13,132 bases of DNA. It comes from an uncultured Clostridium sp. (lineage in GTDB: Bacteria; Bacillota; Clostridia; TANB77; CAG-508). The stretch's first letter is position 1. The number at the start of each line of letters is the position of its first letter. Positions 5,760 to 11,904 of this stretch are shown piece by piece. The stretch is taken from positions 1-13,132 of the forward strand of contig CAMNND010000022.1 of assembly GCA_946545035.1 (NCBI GenBank), given 5' to 3'. A program made the translations under genes and the position numbers. Below the pieces are notes generated by a model, which worked only from the letters and a program-made list of their open reading frames with translations, was not told where the DNA came from and searched no databases.

Positions 5760-5777
5760 GCTAATTGTGAAATTAGC
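5760..5777 (+). repeat. Inverted repeat overlapping a -35 box
   Basis: GCTAATT (5760-5766) and AATTAGC (5771-5777) are perfect 7-nt arms around GTGA. The repeat overlaps the TTGTGA -35 of the downstream operon and is followed by TCTTTTAT. It may be an operator or a second, weak terminator for upstream transcription. Confidence 0.5.
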
Positions 5778-5793
5778 TCTTTTATGATATAAG
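5765..5793 (+). promoter_or_regulatory. Promoter of the 5854-8235 operon
   Basis: TTGTGA (5765-5770), a 17-nt spacer and TATAAG (5788-5793) with an upstream TGA (extended -10). The predicted start is near 5800. Confidence 0.7.
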
Positions 5794-5805
5794 ATAAGTA
5801 ATTTA

Positions 5806-5824
5806 TCAAGAAATAAAATCTTGA
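5806..5824 (+). promoter_or_regulatory. 5' leader hairpin of the operon
   Basis: TCAAGA (5806-5811) pairs with TCTTGA (5819-5824) around AATAAAA, a few bases after the predicted transcription start. Confidence 0.4.
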
Positions 5825-5853
5825 GAAAAATAAATAATAAGGAGAGATTCTGT

Positions 5854-6282
5854 ATGGGATTATTTGATAAGTTATTTAGTAAAAAAGATAATAAAAAGGG
5901 TGAGGATATGTCTTCTAAGAATCAAACATCAAGCTCATATGGGATGTTTAATCCAACAAGTTTTAACAAAATAATTGATATAAAAAATGAAATAAAAGAT
6001 AAGTGTCATAAGATAATGGGTGAAGACGGAAGCATACTTGAAAAATATATGGATAGTCTTAGTGTAAGTGATGATAGAAAAATTGTATATTTGGACAAGC
6101 TTGCACTTGATCAAGATGTTATTAGAGAGTTTGCAAATTATTTAAAAGAAAATACTTACGATTTACCAGATGCTATTACAATAAAAGAAAGAACAGCTAA
6201 GATAATATCTGACGAAAATCCTGAGCTTACAGCCATAGAGGTATATATAAAACTAATTGAGGAAAAGAGACAAGCGGGGTAA
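5854..6282 (+). CDS. Unknown protein (142 aa), first gene of an operon
   Basis: Not recognised. The first 17 residues (MGLFDKLFSKKDNKKGE) look like a short amphipathic hydrophobic/basic segment that could touch membrane. A low-complexity Ser/Asn/Gln stretch follows, then a helical, charged region to the end with no cysteine cluster or catalytic motif I can name. An in-frame TTG at 5821 exists, but the AAGGAGAG site at 5839-5846 places the start at ATG 5854. The stop is 5 nt before the cysteine-hydrolase gene, so the two are almost certainly cotranscribed. Ile ATA and Arg AGA codons dominate, matching the neighbours to the right. Confidence 0.75.
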   Translation: MGLFDKLFSKKDNKKGEDMSSKNQTSSSYGMFNPTSFNKIIDIKNEIKDKCHKIMGEDGSILEKYMDSLSVSDDRKIVYLDKLALDQDVIREFANYLKENTYDLPDAITIKERTAKIISDENPELTAIEVYIKLIEEKRQAG

Positions 6283-6287
6283 TAATT

Positions 6288-6926
6288 ATGAAGAAAAAAG
6301 TATTAACTTGTTTCTTTATATATGCAATTATAATTGTTGTTATAATTGCTGCTGTACTAATTTATAAAGGAATAAAAAGTCATTATGGAGGATATGTACA
6401 AGAAGAGGTTGTTGTCGAAAATAAGATTTCAATAAAAGCAAAAGAAATTCATGATTATATGAGAGAGAATAATTATGGTTATTGTACATATGATAGTAGA
6501 TGTGAGCATGAAGGTGAGTGTGGATTAAATGCTACATTTGAATCTTCAAAGAATGGAGCTCATAATACATGTTGTGCTACATATGTATCATGGGTTCTAC
6601 AAGAAACAGGATATATAACTAAAAAAGAACATGTAGATAATAACTTTAATGCGGCAAATAACTTATCTAAGTATTTGGAAAATCACGGTTGGAGAAAACT
6701 TGAAAAAGGAGAGTCTTTGCAACCGGGTGATATACTTTGTTTTAACCATCATGTTGCTATATATGGTGGTAGAGGAGCTCAGTATGATGCAGGAAATAAA
6801 TATTTATTAACCGTTGAAGCTCCGTGTAAGATTGATGGAAGATTAAGTGTATCATATGCAGAGAAAGTTTTGAGAGCACCAGATTTGGATAACGTAGATA
6901 GCGAGGAGATACAAAATGAGATTTAA
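6288..6926 (+). CDS. Membrane-anchored cysteine hydrolase, CHAP/NlpC-P60-like
   Basis: A 212-residue protein with a Lys-rich start and one hydrophobic segment (about residues 5-27: uncleaved signal anchor, or a signal peptide), then a small papain-like domain outside the membrane. The catalytic Cys is most likely C96 in TCCATYVSWVL and the His is H155 in HHVAIYGG; the LQPGDILCF segment just before it is the usual run-in to the His strand. Such domains cleave peptidoglycan stem peptides or amide bonds. Extra cysteines (C66, C72, C78, C95, C151) are unusual and may form disulfides or bind metal. The ribosome binding site is weak (GGGG). The 3' end overlaps the NadE-NadD gene by 11 nt. Confidence 0.82.
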   Translation: MKKKVLTCFFIYAIIIVVIIAAVLIYKGIKSHYGGYVQEEVVVENKISIKAKEIHDYMRENNYGYCTYDSRCEHEGECGLNATFESSKNGAHNTCCATYVSWVLQETGYITKKEHVDNNFNAANNLSKYLENHGWRKLEKGESLQPGDILCFNHHVAIYGGRGAQYDAGNKYLLTVEAPCKIDGRLSVSYAEKVLRAPDLDNVDSEEIQNEI

Positions 6927-8235
6927 TGGAAAGAAAGAAGCGGAAAATGTTATAAAGTTTGTAAAAGATTATTATAAGAATAACAATCTAAAAGGTGCGA
7001 TTGTCGGATTAAGTGGTGGAAAAGATAGTGCGGTTGTAACTGCAATACTTGTAAATGCCTTAGGAAAAGAAAATGTTGTTGGGGTTACAATGCCATGCAA
7101 TTCAATAAGCGAGGATAAAAAAGATGCAGAAATGATTGCTGATTTTTATGGAATTGAATGTATTAACTACGACTTAACAGATACATTTAATACATTTAAA
7201 GGCGAGCTTGATAAAACTGGCATCGAATATTCTGAAAAAGATTTGAAAAATAGCGATATTAATGTAAGACCTCGTTTAAGAATGGCAACACTTTATTATA
7301 TTGCTGCACTATATTCATCTTTAAAAGGCGGAACTTATTTGGTAGCAGGTACTTCAAATAAGAGTGAATTATATGTTGGATACTTTACTAAAGGTGGAGA
7401 TCAAGTACATGATTTTGAAGTTATATCGGATTTTACTGTTTCTGAAGTAATTAAGATTGGAGAATACTTAAAGGTTCCAGAAAAGGTTCTTTATAAAACT
7501 CCATCAGATGGGTTATCTGGTAAATCAGATGAGGATAAGATGGGGATAACATATGATGATATTGAAAAATATATCTATGCTAAACCATTAGATGAAGCTG
7601 TTAAAGAAAAAATAGCAAGAATGCATAATAACAATAAACATAAGTTTAATATGCCGGCATATAAAAGACCAAGAGTTGGGGTTTTTGTAGGATCTTTTGA
7701 TCCAATTCATAAAGGTCATATGCATATTATAAAATACTTGCTTCAATATAATTTAGTTGATAAGATTATTGTTGTTCCAACTGGCGATTATTGGAGTAAA
7801 AGTATGGAAGCATCTTTGGAAGATAGAATACAAATGTGTAAGCTTATTCAAAGTAAAAAGATTGAAATTTCTACAACACTTAACAAGTATGAGTACACAT
7901 ATCAAGTATTAGAAGAGCTTGAAAAGAAATATCCAATGGATTATTTATTCTTAATTATGGGGGCTGATAATATTATTCATTTTGATAAATGGAAGAATAT
8001 TGATCATTTATTAGAATATAATATTATCGTAGTTAATAGAGATAATATTGATATTAATGAATATGTTGAGAAGTTTAATAAGAAAGATAACTTTATTGTT
8101 TTAGATGATTTTGACTTTTTATCAATTTCATCAACATATATAAGATCGAATATAGAATCAGAAAATGCAAAAGAATTTTTAGATGAAAAGGTTTTAAATT
8201 ATATTAAAGATAAGAAACTGTATTTAAAAAAATAA
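6916..8235 (+). CDS. Bifunctional NAD synthetase / nicotinate-nucleotide adenylyltransferase
   Basis: A fusion of the last two enzymes of NAD synthesis. Residues 1 to about 245 are ammonia-type NAD synthetase (NadE): the pyrophosphatase P-loop SGGKDS (33-38), RPRLRMATLYYIA (118-130), and AGTSNKSELYVGYFTKGGD (144-162). Residues about 252-439 are NadD: GSFDPIHKGH (259-268; the (H/T)xGH nucleotidyltransferase motif), MGADN (348-352) and ISSTYIR (404-410), all intact. NadD makes deamido-NAD from nicotinate mononucleotide and ATP, and NadE amidates it. The domain order is therefore the reverse of the pathway order. There is no glutaminase domain, so ammonia is the expected donor. GAGGAG lies just before the ATG, which sits inside the end of the preceding gene (translational coupling). 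Confidence 0.95.
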   Translation: MRFNGKKEAENVIKFVKDYYKNNNLKGAIVGLSGGKDSAVVTAILVNALGKENVVGVTMPCNSISEDKKDAEMIADFYGIECINYDLTDTFNTFKGELDKTGIEYSEKDLKNSDINVRPRLRMATLYYIAALYSSLKGGTYLVAGTSNKSELYVGYFTKGGDQVHDFEVISDFTVSEVIKIGEYLKVPEKVLYKTPSDGLSGKSDEDKMGITYDDIEKYIYAKPLDEAVKEKIARMHNNNKHKFNMPAYKRPRVGVFVGSFDPIHKGHMHIIKYLLQYNLVDKIIVVPTGDYWSKSMEASLEDRIQMCKLIQSKKIEISTTLNKYEYTYQVLEELEKKYPMDYLFLIMGADNIIHFDKWKNIDHLLEYNIIVVNRDNIDINEYVEKFNKKDNFIVLDDFDFLSISSTYIRSNIESENAKEFLDEKVLNYIKDKKLYLKK

Positions 8236-8247
8236 AAATTGTAAAAT

Positions 8248-8300
8248 TAGGGACGAAGCAAAATTATATTCCAGAAATTTTTGCTCCGTCCTTAAATTTT
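8248..8300 (+). terminator. Terminator of the 5854-8235 operon
   Basis: GGGACGAAGCAAAA pairs with TTTTGCTCCGTCCT (one mismatch, one G-U) around a loop of about 20 nt, followed by TAAATTTT. Confidence 0.8.
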
Positions 8301-8302
8301 GC

Positions 8303-8331
8303 TTGCTATCTATTTTTTCATATAATATAAT
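8303..8331 (+). promoter_or_regulatory. Promoter of ddh
   Basis: TTGCTA (8303-8308), a 17-nt spacer and TATAAT (8326-8331). A second overlapping TATAAT at 8321-8326 has a less favourable spacing. Confidence 0.75.
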
Positions 8332-8342
8332 GAGCTAAATAT

Positions 8343-8377
8343 GAACACACTTAATTAAGTGGTTTATCGGTTTGTTC
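8343..8377 (+). promoter_or_regulatory. 5' leader inverted repeats of ddh
   Basis: A perfect 14-nt palindrome (CACTTAATTAAGTG, 8348-8361) sits inside a second pair of arms, GAACA (8343-8347) and TGTTC (8373-8377). It lies between the predicted transcription start and the AGGAGGT site at 8387-8393. It could be an mRNA hairpin or a protein-binding dyad. Confidence 0.45.
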
Positions 8378-8400
8378 TAGTGATTTAGGAGGTACAAATC

Positions 8401-9384
8401 ATGAGTAATAAAATTAGAGTCGCAATTTGCGGATACGGAAATTTAGGAAGAGGAGTAGAAAAAGAAATTGTTAAATCTGAGGATATGGATTTAACAGCAA
8501 TATTTACAAGAAGGGAGCCAGAATCTTTAAAGATTAATTCTGATACACCTGTTGTAAATATCAAAGAATTAGAAAATTGGAAAGGAAAAATTGATGTTGT
8601 AATCATGTGTGGTGGATCAGCAACAGACTTGCCAGAGCAAGTTCCAGAAGTTGCTAAGATGTTTAACACAGTTGATAGTTTTGACACACATGCTAAGATA
8701 CCAGAGTATTTTGAAAAAGTTGATAATGCTGCTAAGTCAGCTAATAATACATCATTAATTTCTGGAGGTTGGGATCCAGGTATGTTCTCTATTATGAGAG
8801 TATATGCTAATAGTATTCTAGCTGAAGGAAACACATATACATTTTGGGGAAAAGGTGTTAGCCAAGGACATTCTGATGCAATTAGAAGAGTTCCAGGAGT
8901 TAAAGATGCTAAACAATACACAATTCCAATAGAGAATGCTATGGATAGAGTAAGAAGCGGAGAAAATCCAGCTCTTACAACAGGAGAAAAACATTTAAGA
9001 GAATGTTTTGTTGTTGCTGAAGAGGGGGCTGATAAAGCTGAAATAGAAAGACAAATAAAAACAATGCCTAATTATTTTGATGAATATGAAACGACAGTAC
9101 ATTTTATATCTGAAGAGGAGCTTAAAGCTAATCACTCAAAGATGCCACATGGTGGATTTGTAATCCATAGTGGAGAAACTGGGGATGGAAATAAACAAAT
9201 TATTGAATATTCTCTAAAGCTTGATTCTAATCCAGAATTTACAGCTTCAGTTCTTATTTGTTTAGCAAGAGCAACATATAGATTAAATCAAGAAGAAAAG
9301 TATGGTGCGAAAACAGTTCTAGATGTTCCACCAGCATATTTTTCAAAAAAGAGCGGAGAAGAGCTTAGAAAAGAATTGCTATAG
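8401..9384 (+). CDS. ddh: Meso-diaminopimelate D-dehydrogenase
   Basis: Catalyses NADPH-dependent reductive amination of L-2-amino-6-oxopimelate (tetrahydrodipicolinate) to meso-DAP in one step, supplying lysine and peptidoglycan DAP; cytosolic. The length of 327 residues is that of the family. The N-terminal Rossmann motif is GYGNLG (11-16), followed by TRREP at 36-40. MCGGSATDLP (69-78), VDSFDTH (91-97) and SGGWDPGMFS (121-130, including the conserved D125) are characteristic of Ddh, as is WGKGVSQGHSDAIRR (149-163). It has a strong AGGAGGT site 7 nt before the ATG, its own promoter, and AT-rich codon use. The stop codon lies at the edge of a promoter for the downstream tRNA. Confidence 0.96.
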   Translation: MSNKIRVAICGYGNLGRGVEKEIVKSEDMDLTAIFTRREPESLKINSDTPVVNIKELENWKGKIDVVIMCGGSATDLPEQVPEVAKMFNTVDSFDTHAKIPEYFEKVDNAAKSANNTSLISGGWDPGMFSIMRVYANSILAEGNTYTFWGKGVSQGHSDAIRRVPGVKDAKQYTIPIENAMDRVRSGENPALTTGEKHLRECFVVAEEGADKAEIERQIKTMPNYFDEYETTVHFISEEELKANHSKMPHGGFVIHSGETGDGNKQIIEYSLKLDSNPEFTASVLICLARATYRLNQEEKYGAKTVLDVPPAYFSKKSGEELRKELL

Positions 9385-9404
9385 AATAAAATATATGATA
9401 TAAA
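9376..9404 (+). promoter_or_regulatory. Probable promoter of tRNA-Ser, overlapping the ddh stop
   Basis: TTGCTA (9376-9381), a 17-nt spacer and TATAAA (9399-9404) with an upstream TGA (extended -10). The -35 hexamer is the same as that of ddh. The predicted start is near 9410. Confidence 0.6.
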
Positions 9405-9405
9405 T

Positions 9406-9435
9406 TTAAGGAGATGTAATATTACGTCTCCTTAA
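9406..9435 (+). repeat. Near-perfect inverted repeat between ddh and tRNA-Ser
   Basis: Two 15-nt arms, TTAAGGAGATGTAAT and ATTACGTCTCCTTAA, pair with a single G-U position and no spacer. No T run follows, so it is a poor intrinsic terminator. It lies at the predicted start of the pre-tRNA transcript, 6 nt before the mature tRNA. Confidence 0.7.
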
Positions 9436-9441
9436 GAATTT

Positions 9442-9529
9442 GCAGTCTTGGCAGAGTGGTTGAATGCGCTTGTTTCGAAAACAAGTAAGGGTAATTCCTT
9501 CGGGGGTTCGAATCCTCTAGACTGCGCCA
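9442..9529 (+). tRNA. tRNA-Ser(CGA)
   Basis: A complete 88-nt tRNA with encoded CCA. The 7-bp acceptor stem GCAGTCT/AGACTGC is perfect, and the discriminator is G as usual for serine. The anticodon arm is CTTGT-TTCGAAA-ACAAG, giving anticodon CGA. A long variable arm (AAGG...CCTT) marks a class II tRNA. The T loop is TTCGAAT. Confidence 0.95.
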
Positions 9530-9542
9530 AAATAAATAGAAA

Positions 9543-9596
9543 GGAGTTAAATTTCAAATATATATTAAATTTGAGATTTAGCTCTTTTTATTTTTA
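9543..9596 (+). terminator. Terminator after tRNA-Ser
   Basis: GAGTTAAATTTCAAAT pairs over 16 positions (two G-U) with ATTTGAGATTTAGCTC and is followed by TTTTTATTTTT. Confidence 0.9.
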
Positions 9597-9621
9597 TAAA
9601 AGTAATATAGAAGAGGATAGT

Positions 9622-9972
9622 ATGAATAACAAACAATTAGATTTATTTAACGAATTAAATGAAAATAAAACACTTAGAGAAGTTCAAGAATATATCAAGA
9701 AGGTAATTGAAATACGAGGCTTTAATAAACAATCTCCAGAGCAAACGATGCTTCTATTGACTGAAGAAGTTGGAGAGCTTGCTAAAGCAATTAGAAAAGA
9801 TAAAACAAAGATGTGTATTGATAATAATAAAATTAATAATTATGATACAATTGAAAGTGAAGTTGCTGATGTTTTTATTGTTCTAAGCACGATATGTAAT
9901 GAATTAAATATAGATTTATATTCTGCGATAAAGAATAAGGAAAAAGAAAATATAAATAGAAAATGGAGCTAA
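9622..9972 (+). CDS. MazG-like nucleotide pyrophosphohydrolase
   Basis: A 116-residue single-domain MazG-type enzyme that converts NTPs or dNTPs (often damaged ones) to monophosphate plus pyrophosphate. The metal-binding signature EExxE...ExxD is present as EEVGE (48-52) and E80-V-A-D83. The N-terminal helix LREVQEYIKKVIEIRGF is typical, and the C-terminal NKEKENINRKW matches the family's basic tail. The reading frame is open back into the tRNA (9448), but that part overlaps tRNA-Ser and its terminator; the start at 9622 follows an AGAGGA site. The histidine phosphatase gene begins 36 nt downstream, probably in the same transcript. I found no convincing promoter between the tRNA terminator and this gene. 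Confidence 0.9.
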   Translation: MNNKQLDLFNELNENKTLREVQEYIKKVIEIRGFNKQSPEQTMLLLTEEVGELAKAIRKDKTKMCIDNNKINNYDTIESEVADVFIVLSTICNELNIDLYSAIKNKEKENINRKWS

Positions 9973-10008
9973 TAATAAAAATTAATACGCTTTTAAAGGG
10001 AGAAATAT

Positions 10009-10629
10009 ATGGATACAGTTATTTATTTGATAAGACATGGCAAGACTGATAAGACAAAATTAGTAGATGGCTCAGGTGAACTTACAGGTCATAAAGAAGT
10101 TGATTTGGATGATAGTTTTATTCCAAAGATTGAAGAATTCTCTGAAAAAATGAACTTTAAAGATATAAAAAATGTATACAGTTCAAAGTATGTTAGAGCA
10201 AGGAAAACAGCAGAAATATTGTCAGGAAAAAGTGATATAAATATAGATGATAGACTCGGTGAAAGACTAGGTGGTATTCCTAATTTAGATATAACACCTG
10301 AAGAGTATTATAAGATGCAATTTGATAACCCAGATTTTTGTTTCCCAGAAGGAGAAACGGTTAATCAAATAATTAAGAGAATGGACGAAGCAATAAATGA
10401 TATTATAGAAAAAAATAGAGGGGAAGAGTCTATAGTAGTTTCACATGGTGCTGCGATTACATTTTATTTAAGAAAATGGTGTAATATTGAGATAACAAAC
10501 GTTGAAAAGAAAATTAGAAGATTTGAATATAATGGAAATGTAATACATGAAGGTGTTGTTAATTTTATACAATGCTTTAAATTGATATTTAATGATAATA
10601 ATCAAGTTATTAACATAGAAGTCTATTAG
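10009..10629 (+). CDS. Histidine phosphatase superfamily protein (phosphoglycerate-mutase-like)
   Basis: A 206-residue branch-1 histidine phosphatase. The catalytic LIRHGKT motif has R9 and the phosphorylated His H10. R63 (SSKYVRARKTAEIL), the acid in PEGE (113-116) and the second His H146 (VVSHGAA) complete the pocket. Such enzymes dephosphorylate nucleotides, sugar phosphates or cofactor precursors (for example alpha-ribazole phosphate); the substrate is not decided here, and I do not call it a glycolytic mutase. GGGAG precedes the ATG. The position directly after the MazG gene suggests it could dephosphorylate the monophosphates MazG produces, which is inference. Confidence 0.9.
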   Translation: MDTVIYLIRHGKTDKTKLVDGSGELTGHKEVDLDDSFIPKIEEFSEKMNFKDIKNVYSSKYVRARKTAEILSGKSDINIDDRLGERLGGIPNLDITPEEYYKMQFDNPDFCFPEGETVNQIIKRMDEAINDIIEKNRGEESIVVSHGAAITFYLRKWCNIEITNVEKKIRRFEYNGNVIHEGVVNFIQCFKLIFNDNNQVINIEVY

Positions 10630-10668
10630 AGATTATTATTATTTAGTATAATTAGTTGCAAATGCAAC

Positions 10669-10700
10669 AAAAAAGACTTATCTTTAGATAAGTCTTTTTT
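10669..10700. terminator. Bidirectional terminator between convergent genes
   Basis: GACTTATC (10675-10682) pairs with GATAAGTC (10687-10694) around TTTA, with six A residues on the left and six T on the right. It serves both the phosphatase (+) and the phosphodiesterase (-); the latter's stop lies in the T run. Confidence 0.93.
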
Positions 10701-11856
10701 ATTTTAATACGATTATTGGAACTTCCATTTCTTCTCTGCTAAGACCGCAGTGTGTAGATTTCTTTAGAGGCTTTCCTTCTGCTAAATAGGTTTCAATTCT
10801 CATCATACTTCCATCAACAGATATTGCAATATAATTGCCAATGAAATCATCAACTTTTTTATGCTTTTTACCAGTTCCAAGCATTTTGTATATATCAAGA
10901 AATTCTTCTTTTGTCATTAACCAGAAATTCTTTTCAAATAAACTATTAAATCTTTGTACAAATATATCTTTCATTTCTTCTTTAACCCAGAATGATAAAC
11001 ATCTAGATTCTAGAGAAGGTGGAATTATTAAACATTCCATAAGCTCTGGATAATCTAAGATGGTGTATGCGTTAGTAATATTTTTGTGTCCATGATCTGC
11101 TGTTACGATAATCAGAGAATCATCTCCAAGTTTAGCTCTTAAGTCTTTAATTTTTTTCTCAGCATCTAAAACAAATTCTTTGGCTTCTTCTGAATCTGTT
11201 CCAAATTTATGTAATAATCCATCTGGATTATCAGAATAAGCTAGTATGAAATTATTACTTGGCATTGTGACAATATCTTCGATTGTAAAAATAAGTTCAT
11301 CTAGATTATTTGCACGTATACTTCTTTTAGCTCTTCTTTCAGCATATTCCGGTTGAACTTCAAATGCTTTTACATCTGGGGAAGCTTCTTCAATTTGATA
11401 GAAGATGCTTTTGTAATTCATATCAGTTTCGAATACATCTTTTAAAGGCTTTTTTATATAATCTCCAAGATATGATTCTTTGTGAGAAAATGTATCTAAT
11501 GCTCTTCCATATTCTTTGAAATATTGAGACCATGCAATCCAGCCTGTTTCGTAAGGTACCTTTCCTGAATAATAAGCAGGAAGTGCAGCAGTTGTAGTAG
11601 ATGGAAATACGGATGTAACACAGTCTATTTGATTTTGTTTAAAGAAACCATCCTTTGATATTTCATTTAAATTGTATTCTCCAAGACCATCTAGTATCAT
11701 GAAGATTATATTTTTATATCTCTTTTCAGATAAGATTTTATCTAGAGCTTCATTTGATTTACATGCGCACTCTACATTATAGTTTTTTAATATAGAAGAC
11801 ATTGTTCCTAATATACAATGGTCATAATTAGGTAATAGTATATTTTCATATTGCAT
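10699..11856 (-). CDS. Alkaline-phosphatase-superfamily phosphodiesterase/nucleotide pyrophosphatase
   Basis: A 385-residue cytosolic-looking enzyme (no signal peptide) of the type I phosphodiesterase/NPP group. The two-metal site is complete: D56 in FMILDGLGE; the nucleophilic Thr among T87-T89 in VFPSTTTAALPAYYSGK; D212 and H216 in NPDGLLHKFG; D254-H255 in VTADHGHKN; and H369 in STHCGLSREE near the C-terminus. The family hydrolyses phosphodiesters or pyrophosphates of nucleotides or lipids; the substrate is unknown. An AAGGAGG site lies before the ATG. The gene starts 48 nt after the HD-domain gene on the same strand, with no terminator between, so the pair is probably one operon. Confidence 0.9.
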   Translation of the reverse strand: MQYENILLPNYDHCILGTMSSILKNYNVECACKSNEALDKILSEKRYKNIIFMILDGLGEYNLNEISKDGFFKQNQIDCVTSVFPSTTTAALPAYYSGKVPYETGWIAWSQYFKEYGRALDTFSHKESYLGDYIKKPLKDVFETDMNYKSIFYQIEEASPDVKAFEVQPEYAERRAKRSIRANNLDELIFTIEDIVTMPSNNFILAYSDNPDGLLHKFGTDSEEAKEFVLDAEKKIKDLRAKLGDDSLIIVTADHGHKNITNAYTILDYPELMECLIIPPSLESRCLSFWVKEEMKDIFVQRFNSLFEKNFWLMTKEEFLDIYKMLGTGKKHKKVDDFIGNYIAISVDGSMMRIETYLAEGKPLKKSTHCGLSREEMEVPIIVLK

Positions 11857-11904
11857 AATTATTATTCCTCCTTAATAAATCGGTTATATAAAATAATCTG
11901 CTGT

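Noticed and set aside
9448..9621. A 58-residue N-terminal extension of the MazG-like protein.
   Set aside because: It would translate through tRNA-Ser and its terminator; the family domain begins after ATG 9622, which has its own ribosome binding site.
10647..10700. TATAAT (10647-10652) followed by GTTGC/GCAAC and the terminator, as a tiny non-coding RNA gene.
   Set aside because: No acceptable -35 (TATTAG at the right distance), and the transcript would be only about 40 nt; it is more simply the 3' end of the phosphatase transcript.
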